A stretch of DNA of 57,947 nt from Myxococcales bacterium. GTDB taxonomy: Bacteria > Myxococcota_A > SURF-8. Under the pieces are notes generated by a model. It had not been told where the DNA came from. It made no database searches and saw only the letters and a list, made by a program, of their open reading frames with translations. Shown piece after piece: positions 17,987-26,874 of the stretch. The DNA is taken from positions 1 to 57,947 of the forward strand of contig QZKR01000157.1 of NCBI GenBank assembly GCA_003598065.1, read 5' to 3'. Every line of letters begins with the position of its first letter. Positions within the stretch are counted from its first letter, which is position 1. A program made the translations under genes and the position numbers.

Positions 17987-18469
17987 ATGCATGATGCAAT
18001 CCGTCCGACGGTCGTTCTTGTGGTTCTCGCCAGCCTGCTGAGCGCCTGCGACGCCGCTTACCCCGAGGTGGTGGTCGTCAACAAGATCGACCAAGCCGTC
18101 CTGGTTCGAGGCATCAGTTTCAATGGCTGCAAGTGGGACTCCATGCTGGCCTACGGCGACGCATCCACACCCAAGCATTGCCTGCCGGGCGGCGGACATA
18201 TCGGCTTTGAGAAGTTCGACCCGAGGAAGTACTGCCGGGAACAGGCCGAGGATGGAACGATTGAAGGCGTCTGTCCCTGTGCCGATGGAGACAGAGAGAC
18301 CGTCGAACGGGACTCGGAGCAACCCAGCTTGGCCGGGACGGAGCCGCTCTGGTTCAACTATCGAACCGTTTCCGTCAAGAAAGTCGGCTACCGTGAATTC
18401 CATGTGTTTGAGTTGACCGCTGACGACCTGGAGCAGGATTTCTCCGTGCCGGGTCCCTACGGGCACTGA
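17987..18469 (+). CDS. Second small Cys-rich lipoprotein
   Basis: 160 residues from the ATG at 17987 (a TTG at 17975 is an alternative start). Signal peptide ends with lipobox LLSAC. The mature part has several cysteines (GCKW, KHCLPGG, KYCREQ, VCPCADG) and an overall pattern like that of the preceding lipoprotein (both begin mature with a short acidic/Pro stretch then VKI or VNKI), so the pair may be distant paralogues. It ends 2 bp before the receptor gene. No known function; a periplasmic ligand-handling role is inferred from position. Confidence 0.72.
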   Translation: MHDAIRPTVVLVVLASLLSACDAAYPEVVVVNKIDQAVLVRGISFNGCKWDSMLAYGDASTPKHCLPGGGHIGFEKFDPRKYCREQAEDGTIEGVCPCADGDRETVERDSEQPSLAGTEPLWFNYRTVSVKKVGYREFHVFELTADDLEQDFSVPGPYGH

Positions 18470-18471
18470 AC

Positions 18472-20439
18472 ATGGCCGGAGCCCGGACAATAATGGTCGC
18501 CCTTATGACTGGGCTTATTCTGATGGGGCAATTGATTTCATCGGGAAACACAAGGGCAGCCGATGCGGAAAATAATGTCGAACCCATCATCGAAATGAAT
18601 CCGGAAACAGATGGTGATGGTGAAGGCGATGCTGATGAATCCGAGGAAGCAATCCAGGCTGCGCCGCCCGATAACGGAGAACTCCCCCCCATCGAGGTGA
18701 GAGGCTCACGCCCGACGGGACCGGACGACACCAGTGACGCCACGAAGATCAGCGGCAAGAAGCTCCGGGAGAGTCCGCGCCCCAGCACATTGGAGGCGAT
18801 CTCTCAGGAATCGGGGGATATGTACGTGTCCAGCCGGGGCGGTGGAATTCATGGCGTTTCCTCGGGGGCTTCCGGCGGGATCATGGTGAGGGGGCTCGGC
18901 GGCAGCCCCAACACGCAGGTTCTCATCGTCGAGGACGGCGCGCCGGACTATCAGGGTATTTTCGGACACCCGATTCCCGACGCCTACGTACCTTTCCTGA
19001 TCGACCGCGTGTTCGTAATCAAAGGCGGCGACTCGGTGCTGTATGGAACGAATGCCCTGGGGGGCGTCATCGTCTTCGAAAGCCGGCGACGGAAAGAGGA
19101 AGGCTTCGAACTGGAAAACGACGCGGCCTATGGCAGCTACAACACCGTGTCGGAGACAGGCTCCCTGCTGGGCAAATGGGGTAATTGGGATTTGGCCTCC
19201 TCCTTCCACGTACTGCGGACGGACGGCCACCGGGATGGAGCGGGAGGGATGAATCTGGTCGGCCAAGCCGGTGTCGGCTGGCAGGCGACTTCGGGCTTGC
19301 GGTTAACTCTGCGTGACAAAGTACTGCACCTGGAGGGAGGCGACCCAGGAACCGCCAGCCATCCCTTCACGGACCATTGGTACGATGTCGTCCGTAACAA
19401 CGCTTCCTTCGCGCTGGAGTATCGGCACAAACAATTCTCGCTTCAGGTGATCCCCTATTTTCATTTCGGCGTTCACGAATTGTACGATGGCTTCTACAGC
19501 CAGGATTACACCGCAGGCGGCAAGACCGAGGCGGACTGGGGGATTCTTGATTCCCTGCGCCTCATTCTCGGCCTGGCGTCCGACTGGGTGGACGGCGCGG
19601 TGGAGAACCGCATCGACGGTGAGAAGCCGAGTGTTGAGGGCATGACGAACTATGCCTTTTACAACCAGTTGACCTGGCGGCCGGTAAAAACCTTGAGCCT
19701 CGTCGCCGGTAGCCGAGAATTGTACAACACCGAATATGGATTCATCGTTCTATACAAGGGCGGGCTCAAGTGGGAGTTTTACGACCCCTTGCACTTCCGT
19801 TCAAGAGTGACGCGCAACTTCCGCCAGCCGACCATCCGGGAATTGTATCTTCCCTATCCGACCGCCAACCCCGACCTGAAACCGGAATACTCGCTCAACT
19901 GGGATTTCGGGTTTGGCCTGGATTATGAGCGCGTCGAGTTTTCCTTCACCGGCTACCGAACCCAGGCCGAAAACTTGATCAAGTACTTTGGCTCGTGGCC
20001 CAGCGCCGAGGTAGTCAACATCGACCATATTGTGATCTGGGGTGTAGAGGGACAACTCGTCTTAAAAAAACTGGGGCCGGTGAACATCTACGTGACCGGA
20101 AGCTGGCAGGACGTGGGGCGCTACACCAAGCAGAACCCCGGCGCGAAGCTGAATTTCACCGTGGACGCGGGCCATGACTTTGGGAGGCACTACGTCGGCG
20201 GGAGCGTGAGCGGCGAATGGGTTCACGGCCTTTACCAGAACAACTACCATCGCGATCCCATGCCCGACCCGTATTTTATGGATTTAACGCTCCGCTATCG
20301 TTACGCCGCCGGGGAGAGCGGCGTGTCTTTGGAACCGTACGTGTTTCTCCGGAACCTGCTGGACAACCGGTATGAGTACATCAAGGGCTATCCCATGCCC
20401 GGTTTCAACGTAATGGGCGGACTGAAGGTGACGCTATGA
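18472..20439 (+). CDS. TonB-dependent receptor (second, ECF-transporter-linked)
   Basis: 655 residues. Signal peptide (about 1-29, ending TRAA), an acidic linker, a TonB-box-like stretch near LPPIEVRGSRP (75-85), a plug with GIMVRGLGGSPNTQVLIVEDGAPDYQG and YGTNALGGVIVFESRR, and a barrel that ends with NVMGGLKVTL. The short size resembles cobalamin (BtuB-like) or metal-chelate receptors rather than the larger siderophore type. Its stop overlaps the start of an ECF-transporter S component (ATGA), so outer- and inner-membrane import are translated together. Confidence 0.88.
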   Translation: MAGARTIMVALMTGLILMGQLISSGNTRAADAENNVEPIIEMNPETDGDGEGDADESEEAIQAAPPDNGELPPIEVRGSRPTGPDDTSDATKISGKKLRESPRPSTLEAISQESGDMYVSSRGGGIHGVSSGASGGIMVRGLGGSPNTQVLIVEDGAPDYQGIFGHPIPDAYVPFLIDRVFVIKGGDSVLYGTNALGGVIVFESRRRKEEGFELENDAAYGSYNTVSETGSLLGKWGNWDLASSFHVLRTDGHRDGAGGMNLVGQAGVGWQATSGLRLTLRDKVLHLEGGDPGTASHPFTDHWYDVVRNNASFALEYRHKQFSLQVIPYFHFGVHELYDGFYSQDYTAGGKTEADWGILDSLRLILGLASDWVDGAVENRIDGEKPSVEGMTNYAFYNQLTWRPVKTLSLVAGSRELYNTEYGFIVLYKGGLKWEFYDPLHFRSRVTRNFRQPTIRELYLPYPTANPDLKPEYSLNWDFGFGLDYERVEFSFTGYRTQAENLIKYFGSWPSAEVVNIDHIVIWGVEGQLVLKKLGPVNIYVTGSWQDVGRYTKQNPGAKLNFTVDAGHDFGRHYVGGSVSGEWVHGLYQNNYHRDPMPDPYFMDLTLRYRYAAGESGVSLEPYVFLRNLLDNRYEYIKGYPMPGFNVMGGLKVTL

Positions 20440-20978
20440 GCAGCAAGGTCTTCTCCCCCAGGGAACTCGCCTACGGCGGACTCTTCGGTGCATCGGCTCT
20501 CCTGCTGCCGGTGATCTTCCACTTGGTCCATCTGGGGCATATTTTCATGCCGATGTACCTGCCCCTCGTCGCCCTGGCCTTTTTTATCCGCCCGCTTCCG
20601 GCGGCGCTGACGGCCCTCGTCGTGCCCCTGCTCTCCGGCGCGGCGACCGGGATGCCGCCTTTCCATCCACCCGTGGCTGTAATCATGGCGCTCGAAATAG
20701 CCCTTATGGCGGCTGTCATCGCGGTCATCAGACAACATAAGCCGACATGGAACGAATGGGCGATACTGGTCCCATCTCTGATTCTGGGACGGGTGGTCAA
20801 CATCGGCCTGATTTATCTCTTCGCCGGGGCCATCGATCTTCCGGCCGGATTCGTTGCCGGAGCGTCCTTCATCGGCGGCTGGCCTGGAATCATTTTAATG
20901 CTGGCGGTCATTCCGCCGCTCGTTCGTCTGGCCACGCGGCGAAAAACCGTCCAGGATTTAGAAGGAGAAGACCAGTAA
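20436..20978 (+). CDS. ECF transporter substrate-binding (S) component
   Basis: 180 residues with about six hydrophobic helices, the size and topology of S components. It is coupled to genes for a T component (21592) and an ATPase (22362). Motifs such as GHIFMPMYLPLVALAFFIRP and the small-residue-rich first helix (AYGGLFGASALLLP) fit S components that dock on EcfT. It is not CbiM or NikM: those have about 220 residues and start with an N-terminal metal-binding MHIxxG, absent here. With NikR nearby the ligand may be a nickel- or cobalt-containing organic compound rather than the free ion. Confidence 0.78.
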   Translation: MSSKVFSPRELAYGGLFGASALLLPVIFHLVHLGHIFMPMYLPLVALAFFIRPLPAALTALVVPLLSGAATGMPPFHPPVAVIMALEIALMAAVIAVIRQHKPTWNEWAILVPSLILGRVVNIGLIYLFAGAIDLPAGFVAGASFIGGWPGIILMLAVIPPLVRLATRRKTVQDLEGEDQ

Positions 20979-21595
20979 TGAACAGCGATCCCAAACGCGA
21001 TTTCTTCGACGGCATCGCCGCCAAATGGGACGGCTGGGTAAAGCCTGATGTTCTTGGCGCAGCCTTACGCCGGGGGTTGGAAAGGTTCAATGTCGGCCCA
21101 AACGAAACCGTCATCGACTTGGGCTGCGGCACGGGCAACCTGACGCAAGCCCTGCTGGTGCGCCTTTCCGACCATGGCCGCGTGATCGCGGTGGACTTTT
21201 CCCCTCGGATGCTCGACGAAGCGCGACGCAAGGTGCGTGACCCGCGAGTGGAATGGATCAACGCCGCAGCGAAGTCATTGCCGCTTGATGATGCGTCGGC
21301 GGACCGAATCATCTGCTTTTCCGCTTGGCCTCATTTTTCTTCGCCGCATGACGTGACGCTGGAAATGCGACGTGCGCTGAAGCCCGGCGGCTTGCTCCAT
21401 GTTTGGCACACCGAATCGCGGGAAACGATCAACGCCATCCATGCCGGAGCAGGAGAGGCCATTCGTCAAGACCTGCTTGCACCAGCAACGGAACTTGCCC
21501 AGTTGCTCGAGGGCTGCGGCTTCGAAGTGCTGGCGGCGGAGGAAGATGACGCGCATTACCTTGTCGCCGCCCGGAAACCAGGGGAGAAAAAGTGA
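20978..21595 (+). CDS. SAM-dependent class I methyltransferase
   Basis: 205 residues from the ATG that overlaps the previous stop by 1 bp (TAATG). SAM-binding motif I is VIDLGCGTGN (46-55), the acidic loop is VIAVDFSPRM, and the later motif is LKPGGLLHVWHT, as in UbiE/methyltransf_11 proteins. Such enzymes methylate small molecules in the cytoplasm. It sits between the S and T components of an importer and overlaps both genes, which is odd and suggests it modifies the imported compound. A chelator methylase releasing the metal, or a corrinoid-type methylase, are both possible. Confidence 0.82.
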   Translation: MNSDPKRDFFDGIAAKWDGWVKPDVLGAALRRGLERFNVGPNETVIDLGCGTGNLTQALLVRLSDHGRVIAVDFSPRMLDEARRKVRDPRVEWINAAAKSLPLDDASADRIICFSAWPHFSSPHDVTLEMRRALKPGGLLHVWHTESRETINAIHAGAGEAIRQDLLAPATELAQLLEGCGFEVLAAEEDDAHYLVAARKPGEKK

Positions 21596-22365
21596 GCTGC
21601 AACCGCTTCATCGAGATATGGGGCACAGGGAAAGGTCCCTTGAAGCGTTACTCGCCCATGACACGCCTGCTCTGCGGGCTGGGACTATTTGTCGCCTGCC
21701 TGATACCTTCTCCCGACAGGTTGGCCGGTTCTCTATTCGTGGCGATTACGGTCATGGCGTGGCTGATTGCTGCAAGGCCGCCCGCGCGGACACTCGGGCG
21801 GTTGGTGGTGTTCGGGCTGATCTTTTTCACCCCATTTTTTCTCCTGACCCCATGGGTGGAAACGGCTTCCCGTTCCTTGCCGCTGCTTCAACGCTTTACG
21901 AATTGGGAAGCCGTCTCAGTGCCCTTGCGGATTTTCTCGAAAGGGTTCGCTTCGCTGTTGCTCTTCTCCGCGACCGCCTCCTCTCTGACGCTTTCCGAGT
22001 TTTACCAAGCCCTCGCCAGCCTGCCTCTGCCATCCTCCGTGGTCCTGCTGGTGTCGCAAATCGTGCAACAAACAGAGTTGCTCCACGGCGAATCGGTGCG
22101 CGTGTCCCAAGCGATGGCCGTCCGGGGCGCGGTTTCCGGACTGCGCACGGGACTGCTGATGGTCCGACACGCCCCCTCCGCGTGGCTGCACGGGATGATC
22201 GCCAAGGCCGACCGCGTTTCGCAAGCAATGGAACTTAGAGGATATGGCAGCATGTTACCAAGGTTCGACCAGCAGACCCTGCGCTGGGATGATTACCTGG
22301 TTTTGACGATCGGACTGCTTTGGCCCTTGGCCGCCGTCCTGATCCGATTGGAAACCATGCAATGA
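21592..22365 (+). CDS. ECF transporter transmembrane (T) component
   Basis: 257 residues from a GTG whose GTGA overlaps the previous stop. Several membrane helices lie in the first 120 residues. The coupling region holds the two Ala-Arg-Gly-type motifs of EcfT/CbiQ: AMAVRGA and AMELRGY, which lie on the coupling helices that contact the ATPases. It links ATP hydrolysis to toppling of the S component. The ATPase gene overlaps its end (ATGA). Confidence 0.85.
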   Translation: MSCNRFIEIWGTGKGPLKRYSPMTRLLCGLGLFVACLIPSPDRLAGSLFVAITVMAWLIAARPPARTLGRLVVFGLIFFTPFFLLTPWVETASRSLPLLQRFTNWEAVSVPLRIFSKGFASLLLFSATASSLTLSEFYQALASLPLPSSVVLLVSQIVQQTELLHGESVRVSQAMAVRGAVSGLRTGLLMVRHAPSAWLHGMIAKADRVSQAMELRGYGSMLPRFDQQTLRWDDYLVLTIGLLWPLAAVLIRLETMQ

Positions 22366-23063
22366 CGCGCGCCGTACTGAATTTCGAACACGTCGCCGTT
22401 CGGTATCATGAGAACCGGCCACCGGCGCTGAATGATGTTTCGTTCGCCATCCATCCCGGCGAGCGGGTCGCCCTGTTCGGCCTAAACGGTTCCGGCAAGA
22501 CCACGCTGTTTCTTGCCGCCGTGGGGCTCGTTCCATACGAAGGAATTATCACGGTTGGTGGCCAAGTTCTTGGGAAGAAATCTCTCGCGGAAGTTCGATC
22601 CAAGATAGGCTTTCTTTTCAATGTGCCCGAGGACCAACTGCTTTTCCCGAGGGTGGTTGACGACGTGGCCTTCACCTTGATCCGGAAGGGAGCGCCCGCT
22701 CCGGAAGCCAGGCAAAAGGCGCTCGAAGCCCTGGCGAGCCTCGGCGCAGACTCGCTCGCCGAACGGCCGCCGCACGAGCTGTCCCATGGAGAGCGGTTAA
22801 GAACCGCCCTGGCGGGAATCCTCGTCGGAAACCCTCTTCTGCTGCTTCTGGATGAACCTTCCGCCGGACTCGATCCCCCAGCCAAGAAAAGGCTGGCCCG
22901 ACAACTCGGCGATTGCCCCTCCGCCATGCTCGTCGCCACCCATGACATCTCCTTCGCCCGGCTTTCCTGCCAGCGCTGCATAATGCTGGAGCATGGCCGC
23001 ATCGTCCTGGAGGGTCAGTCGTTCGACGAGGTGGAAACACGCTGGGATCTTTACGGTCGATGA
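22362..23063 (+). CDS. ECF transporter ATP-binding (A) component
   Basis: 233 residues. Walker A GLNGSGKTT, Q-loop around FNVPEDQLLFPRVVDDVAF (the ECF-type Q-helix), signature LSHGE (a variant of LSGGQ), Walker B LLLLLDEPSAGLD and H-loop ATHD. Only one ATPase is encoded, so it would form a homodimer, as in CbiO-type systems. It is the last gene of the plus-strand NikR-linked operon; about 160 bp follow before the sigma-54 activator. Confidence 0.9.
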   Translation: MTRAVLNFEHVAVRYHENRPPALNDVSFAIHPGERVALFGLNGSGKTTLFLAAVGLVPYEGIITVGGQVLGKKSLAEVRSKIGFLFNVPEDQLLFPRVVDDVAFTLIRKGAPAPEARQKALEALASLGADSLAERPPHELSHGERLRTALAGILVGNPLLLLLDEPSAGLDPPAKKRLARQLGDCPSAMLVATHDISFARLSCQRCIMLEHGRIVLEGQSFDEVETRWDLYGR

Positions 23064-23197
23064 TTTAAGCTCAATAATTCAGCCTGTTAGAGAAGACATG
23101 AAGATTGAATCGACGGACCAGTAGAAAAAGATCATTCGAGCTATCAAATTAGAGTGTTTTAAAATAGCAACACGAAAAATAATAATGTTGCATATTC

Positions 23198-23213
23198 GTA
23201 ACACCCGTGTTAC
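23198..23213. promoter_or_regulatory. Palindrome GTAACAC-CC-GTGTTAC upstream of the sigma-54 activator
   Basis: A perfect 16-bp inverted repeat 10 bp before the chosen start of the activator gene. It may be an autoregulatory operator. Its half-sites match NikR-type half-sites but in inverted order, so NikR control is possible but not expected. Confidence 0.45.
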
Positions 23214-23223
23214 GTTTCTTTCC

Positions 23224-24567
23224 ATGAACGAATCGCTTGACCATCGCTATCTGCCGCTGATTTTCGATTCCTCCCCTCTCGGCATCTTCACGATCGACGC
23301 CGACGGGCATATCACCTCCTTCAACCGCGCTGCTGAAACGATCACAGGCCATTCCCGCCAGGAAGCCCTGGGGCGGCGCTGCTACGAAATTTTCCGCGCC
23401 GACGTCTGCCAGCAGGACTGCCCTTTGAAACGCAGCATTCGCACGGGCGAGACCACCCGCGAAAAGGAAGTCGCCATCCTCACCCAGGCGGGCGATGAAC
23501 TCCCCATCGCCATCTCGACGGCGGCGCTATTGGGGCCGGACGGATCGGTCGTCGGCGGCGTCGAAATGTTCCGGGATCTGTCCCAGGTCGTTGAACTTCG
23601 CAAAAAGATCGCCGGAACCTACGTCTTCGAGGACATCGTGAGCAAGAATGCCGCCATGCGCCGCATCCTGGAACGGCTGCCGCTGCTGGCGCAGAGTCCC
23701 AGCACGGTGCTGATCGAAGGGGCAAGCGGAACGGGGAAGGAGCTTGTCGCCCGCGCCTTGCATACCCTGGGATCGCGCCGGCAGAAGCCCTTCGTGGCGG
23801 TGAGCTGCGCCGCCCTGCCGGACAACCTTCTGGAATCGGAACTCTTCGGCTACGCGCGCGGCGCTTTTACGGATGCGAAAAACGACAAGCCGGGCCGCTT
23901 CGCTCTGGCGGACGGCGGCACGCTGTTTCTCGACGAAATCGGCGAAATCTCTCCGGCCATGCAGGTGAAGCTGTTGCGGGTGCTTCAGGAGCGGGAATTC
24001 GAGCCGTTGGGCGCAACGAAGCCGCTCAAGGTTGACGTGCGCATCATCGCCGCGACCAATAAGGATCTGGCCGCCGAAGTGGCCGCCAAACGATTCCGGG
24101 AGGATTTGTACTATCGCCTCAACGTGGTGCGGCTGGTTTTGCCTTCGCTGGCCGAGCGGCGCGAAGACATTCCGCTCTTGGTCGAGCATTTTATCCGCCG
24201 CTTCAACGCTTTGCAGAGCCGCGCCATCCGTCGCGTATCGGAACGAGCCCTGGCCGCGCTTATGGATGCTCCGTATCCCGGCAATGTGCGCGAATTGGAG
24301 AACGCCGTCGAGCACGCCTTCGTTCTTTGTCAGGGCGATGTTATCGACCTGGTTCACCTCCCTCCCCTGTTCGAGACCTACGCGCGTCCTGCGGAGCTTG
24401 ACAATCCCGGCCTCGCCGGCATGGGACCGTTGCAAGCCGCCGAGGCGCAGGCCATCGCCGCCGCCCTGGCCCGCCACGGCGGCAACCGCACGAAAGCGGC
24501 CCAGCATCTGGGCCTTTCCCGCAATACCCTCTGGCGGAAAATGAAGCAGCTCGGTCTGCTTCCCTGA
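23224..24567 (+). CDS. PAS-domain sigma-54-dependent transcriptional activator (ORP-cluster regulator)
   Basis: 447 residues from the ATG at 23224. An N-terminal PAS domain (about 1-125: LGIFTIDADGHITSFNRAAETITG) has a Cys-rich end (FRADVCQQDCPLKRSI) that could bind an Fe-S cluster or sense redox. The AAA+ domain has Walker A GASGTGKE, the sigma-54 loop GAFTDA (D replaces the usual G at position five) and Walker B LFLDEI. The C-terminal Fis-type helix-turn-helix is NRTKAAQHLGLSRNTLWRK. A -24/-12 promoter stands just downstream before the ORP-type genes. A regulator of this kind controls the orp genes of Desulfovibrio. Confidence 0.9.
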   Translation: MNESLDHRYLPLIFDSSPLGIFTIDADGHITSFNRAAETITGHSRQEALGRRCYEIFRADVCQQDCPLKRSIRTGETTREKEVAILTQAGDELPIAISTAALLGPDGSVVGGVEMFRDLSQVVELRKKIAGTYVFEDIVSKNAAMRRILERLPLLAQSPSTVLIEGASGTGKELVARALHTLGSRRQKPFVAVSCAALPDNLLESELFGYARGAFTDAKNDKPGRFALADGGTLFLDEIGEISPAMQVKLLRVLQEREFEPLGATKPLKVDVRIIAATNKDLAAEVAAKRFREDLYYRLNVVRLVLPSLAERREDIPLLVEHFIRRFNALQSRAIRRVSERALAALMDAPYPGNVRELENAVEHAFVLCQGDVIDLVHLPPLFETYARPAELDNPGLAGMGPLQAAEAQAIAAALARHGGNRTKAAQHLGLSRNTLWRKMKQLGLLP

Positions 24568-24593
24568 CCTTCTCCCCGCTCGAAATTCCGGTT

Positions 24594-24609
24594 TGGCACG
24601 AAAGCTGCT
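24594..24609 (+). promoter_or_regulatory. Sigma-54 promoter of the ORP-type operon
   Basis: TGGCACGAAAGCTGCT: GG (24595) and GC (24607) are exactly 10 bp apart, as required for the -24/-12 elements. One mismatch to TTGCT. It lies 78 bp before the first ORP-type gene. Confidence 0.8.
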
Positions 24610-24645
24610 CTGCCTACCTTCCGTAAAGCGGAAATGCGGTTGGTT

Positions 24646-24663
24646 TGTTCCATCCGTGGAACA
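24646..24663. promoter_or_regulatory. Inverted repeat TGTTCCA-N4-TGGAACA in the ORP operon leader
   Basis: A perfect 7+4+7 palindrome between the sigma-54 promoter and the first ATG. A second one, TTCCG-N5-CGGAA, lies at 24619-24633. Operator or mRNA hairpin; a TGGAACA half-site also occurs at 34819 near the divergent sigma-54 promoters. Confidence 0.5.
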
Positions 24664-24686
24664 CCGCTTGGCGAAAAGGAGCGAAG

Positions 24687-25052
24687 ATGAAAATCGCCAT
24701 CACGACGACAGGGCCGGGCTGGGATGCCTCCGTGGACGAGCGTTTCGGCCGGGCCAAAGGCTTTGCGCTGGTGGAAGTGGGAGGGAAAGAGCCCTCTATC
24801 TCCTTTATCGAAAACAGCCAGAACCTGCAGGCGGTTCAGGGGGCGGGCATCCAGGCGGCGGAAAGCGTAAGCCGCAACGGGGCGAAGGCGCTTTTGACCG
24901 GGCACGTCGGACCCAAGGCGTTCCGCGTGCTGAGCGCGGCGGGCGTTGAGATCTATCTGGGTGTCAAGGGCACGGTCCGACAAGCATTCGAAGCTTACGC
25001 AAAGGGAGAGCTGCGCCGCGCCGAATCGGCCGACGCGGAAGGTCACTGGTGA
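24687..25052 (+). CDS. NifX/NifB-type (dinitrogenase iron-molybdenum cofactor domain) protein, ORP-like
   Basis: 121 residues, a single DINIMC/NifX-like fold: MKIAITTTGPGWDASVDERFGRAKGFALVE, the GxGxQAAESV segment and GHVGPKAFRVL. The Desulfovibrio orange protein belongs to this family and holds an S-Mo-S-Cu cluster without a covalent link. It is first in a sigma-54-driven operon followed by two MinD-type ATPases with ferredoxin inserts and an Mrp ATPase, the gene set of the orp locus. The start follows GGAG 6 bp upstream. Confidence 0.85.
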   Translation: MKIAITTTGPGWDASVDERFGRAKGFALVEVGGKEPSISFIENSQNLQAVQGAGIQAAESVSRNGAKALLTGHVGPKAFRVLSAAGVEIYLGVKGTVRQAFEAYAKGELRRAESADAEGHW

Positions 25053-25126
25053 GCCGCACCGACGAAAGGGATGACCGTCAAGTTTTCCGGGTTGCGGGTT
25101 CGGTAGCTTTTTTTCAGGTTTGAAAC

Positions 25127-26002
25127 ATGGCTTGCAAGACCGATCACACGAACTTTACTTTGGCCGTCGCCTCCGGCAAGGGAGGAACGGGCAAAACCAC
25201 GCTGGCGATCGCCTTGGCGCTTTCGCTCGCCAGACAGGGCGAACCGGTGACGCTGCTGGACGCCGACGCCGAGGCGCCCAATATCCATCTCTTCCTGAAA
25301 CCGGAGTTTACCTGTAAGGAAACCGTATCCCGCCCCGTGCCCGAAGTGGACGAATCGCGCTGCACCGGCTGCGGCGTCTGCCGCGACGTGTGCGCCTTCA
25401 AAGCCATCGCCGTCATCGGCGACAAGCCGTTACTCTTTCCGGAGCTCTGCGCGGGCTGCGGAGCCTGCGCTCGCTTTTGTCCGGAAGGCGCGATTCGCGA
25501 AATCGATCATGAGGTCGGCTGGGTTGAAAGGGGAGCGGTCCGGGGGCTCGACTTTTTCCGCGGCCGGCTCAAGGTGGGCGAGGCGAGGGTGACGCCGGTG
25601 ATCGACGCGCTTCGCCGCCATACGCGAAAGAAGGGCGTGACCATCATCGACGCTCCGCCGGGGACTTCCTGCCCGGTCATCGCGGCGAGCCGCAAGGCGG
25701 ACTATCTGATTCTCGTCACCGAGCCCACGCCGTTCGGCGTCAACGACCTGCAGTTGGCCGTCGAGATGGCGCGCACCCTGAAGCTGCCGCATGGCGTGGT
25801 CGTCAACCGCGCGGACATGGGAGGGCGCGAGGTGTACGACTACTGCCGGGCGGAGCGCATTCCCGTGCTGTTGGAAATTCCCTTCGACCGTGCTTTCGCC
25901 GCCGCCTACGCCACGGGAGCGACGCTTCTCGACGTGCGCCTGGAATACCAGGCGACGCTTGCCGGATTGGCCGAGGAACTCCGAAGGGAGGCGCGGCGAT
26001 GA
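25127..26002 (+). CDS. MinD-superfamily P-loop ATPase with inserted two-cluster ferredoxin domain (first)
   Basis: 291 residues. Deviant Walker A SGKGGTGKTT (16-25), then a ferredoxin insert with two 4Fe-4S motifs: Cys79/82/85/89 (CTGCGVCRDVC) and Cys108/111/114/118 (CAGCGACARFC). The ATPase resumes with Walker B VTIIDAPPGTSCP. Proteins of this kind occur as a pair in orp loci and in hydrogenase or nitrogenase-like maturation. It may load or reduce a cluster in an ATP-driven way. The stop overlaps the start of its paralogue (ATGA). Confidence 0.9.
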   Translation: MACKTDHTNFTLAVASGKGGTGKTTLAIALALSLARQGEPVTLLDADAEAPNIHLFLKPEFTCKETVSRPVPEVDESRCTGCGVCRDVCAFKAIAVIGDKPLLFPELCAGCGACARFCPEGAIREIDHEVGWVERGAVRGLDFFRGRLKVGEARVTPVIDALRRHTRKKGVTIIDAPPGTSCPVIAASRKADYLILVTEPTPFGVNDLQLAVEMARTLKLPHGVVVNRADMGGREVYDYCRAERIPVLLEIPFDRAFAAAYATGATLLDVRLEYQATLAGLAEELRREARR

Positions 26003-26871
26003 AACAGCTCGTCGTCATCAGCGGCAAGGGAGGCACGGGCAAGACGACAGTGACGGCGAGCTTCGTGGCTCTGGCCGGGCAAGCCGTGGCGGTGGACGCC
26101 GACGTGGACGCGGCCGACCTGCACCTGCTTTTGCACCCGACCGTCCTCGAATCCGGCGAATACAGCGGCGGAAGCAAGGCGGAGATCGACGGCGAACGCT
26201 GCACGCATTGCGACGAGTGCCGGCCGGCCTGCCGTTTCGACGCCATCGGCGTGGACCATCGCATCGATCCCGTCGCCTGCGAAGGCTGCGGCCTCTGCGC
26301 GAGACTTTGTCCCGTCGAAGCCATCGAAATGCGTCCCGCATTGTCGGGACATTGGTTCCGGTCCGAGACGCGTTTCGGGCCTTTCATCCACGCCAAACTG
26401 GGCGTCGCCGCCGAAAACTCGGGCAAGCTCGTCTCCCTCATCCGCACGAAAGCGACGGAGGTGGCGCAGGCCGCCGGAAAGGGCCTGATCCTCATCGACG
26501 GTTCGCCGGGCGTCGGCTGCCCCGTCATCGCCTCGCTGACGGGTTGCGATCTGGCGCTGGCGGTCACCGAGCCGACCCTGAGCGGCCTTTCCGACCTCTC
26601 GCGCGTGGCGGAACTGGCCGGGCATTTTCAGATCCCCCTGGCCGTAGCGATCAACAAGGCGGATCTCAACGAAGCCATGGCGGCCGGGATCGAGATTTTT
26701 TGCGAGCAAAAGAAGCTCAAAGTGCTGGCGCGGATTCCCTTCGATCCGGCGGTGGTCAAGTCCATCGCCGCGGGGGAAACCCTGGTGGAGTATTCCACGG
26801 GGGCGGCCGCGCTCTCGCTTCGCCAGCTTTGGGAACGGACGCGGCTGGAACTGGAAAGCCTGGGAACCTAA
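25999..26871 (+). CDS. MinD-superfamily P-loop ATPase with inserted ferredoxin domain (second)
   Basis: 290 residues, paralogue of the gene just upstream and in the same order of parts: Walker A SGKGGTGKTT near residue 10, two 4Fe-4S motifs (CTHCDECRPAC and CEGCGLCARLC), Walker B LILIDGSPGVGCP (Ser where the first copy has Pro). The tandem pair probably forms a heterodimer. In Desulfovibrio the matching pair belongs to the ORP complex, linked to placing the division machinery. Here the pair stays together with the NifX-type protein and Mrp. Confidence 0.9.
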   Translation: MKQLVVISGKGGTGKTTVTASFVALAGQAVAVDADVDAADLHLLLHPTVLESGEYSGGSKAEIDGERCTHCDECRPACRFDAIGVDHRIDPVACEGCGLCARLCPVEAIEMRPALSGHWFRSETRFGPFIHAKLGVAAENSGKLVSLIRTKATEVAQAAGKGLILIDGSPGVGCPVIASLTGCDLALAVTEPTLSGLSDLSRVAELAGHFQIPLAVAINKADLNEAMAAGIEIFCEQKKLKVLARIPFDPAVVKSIAAGETLVEYSTGAAALSLRQLWERTRLELESLGT

Positions 26872-26874
26872 GCC

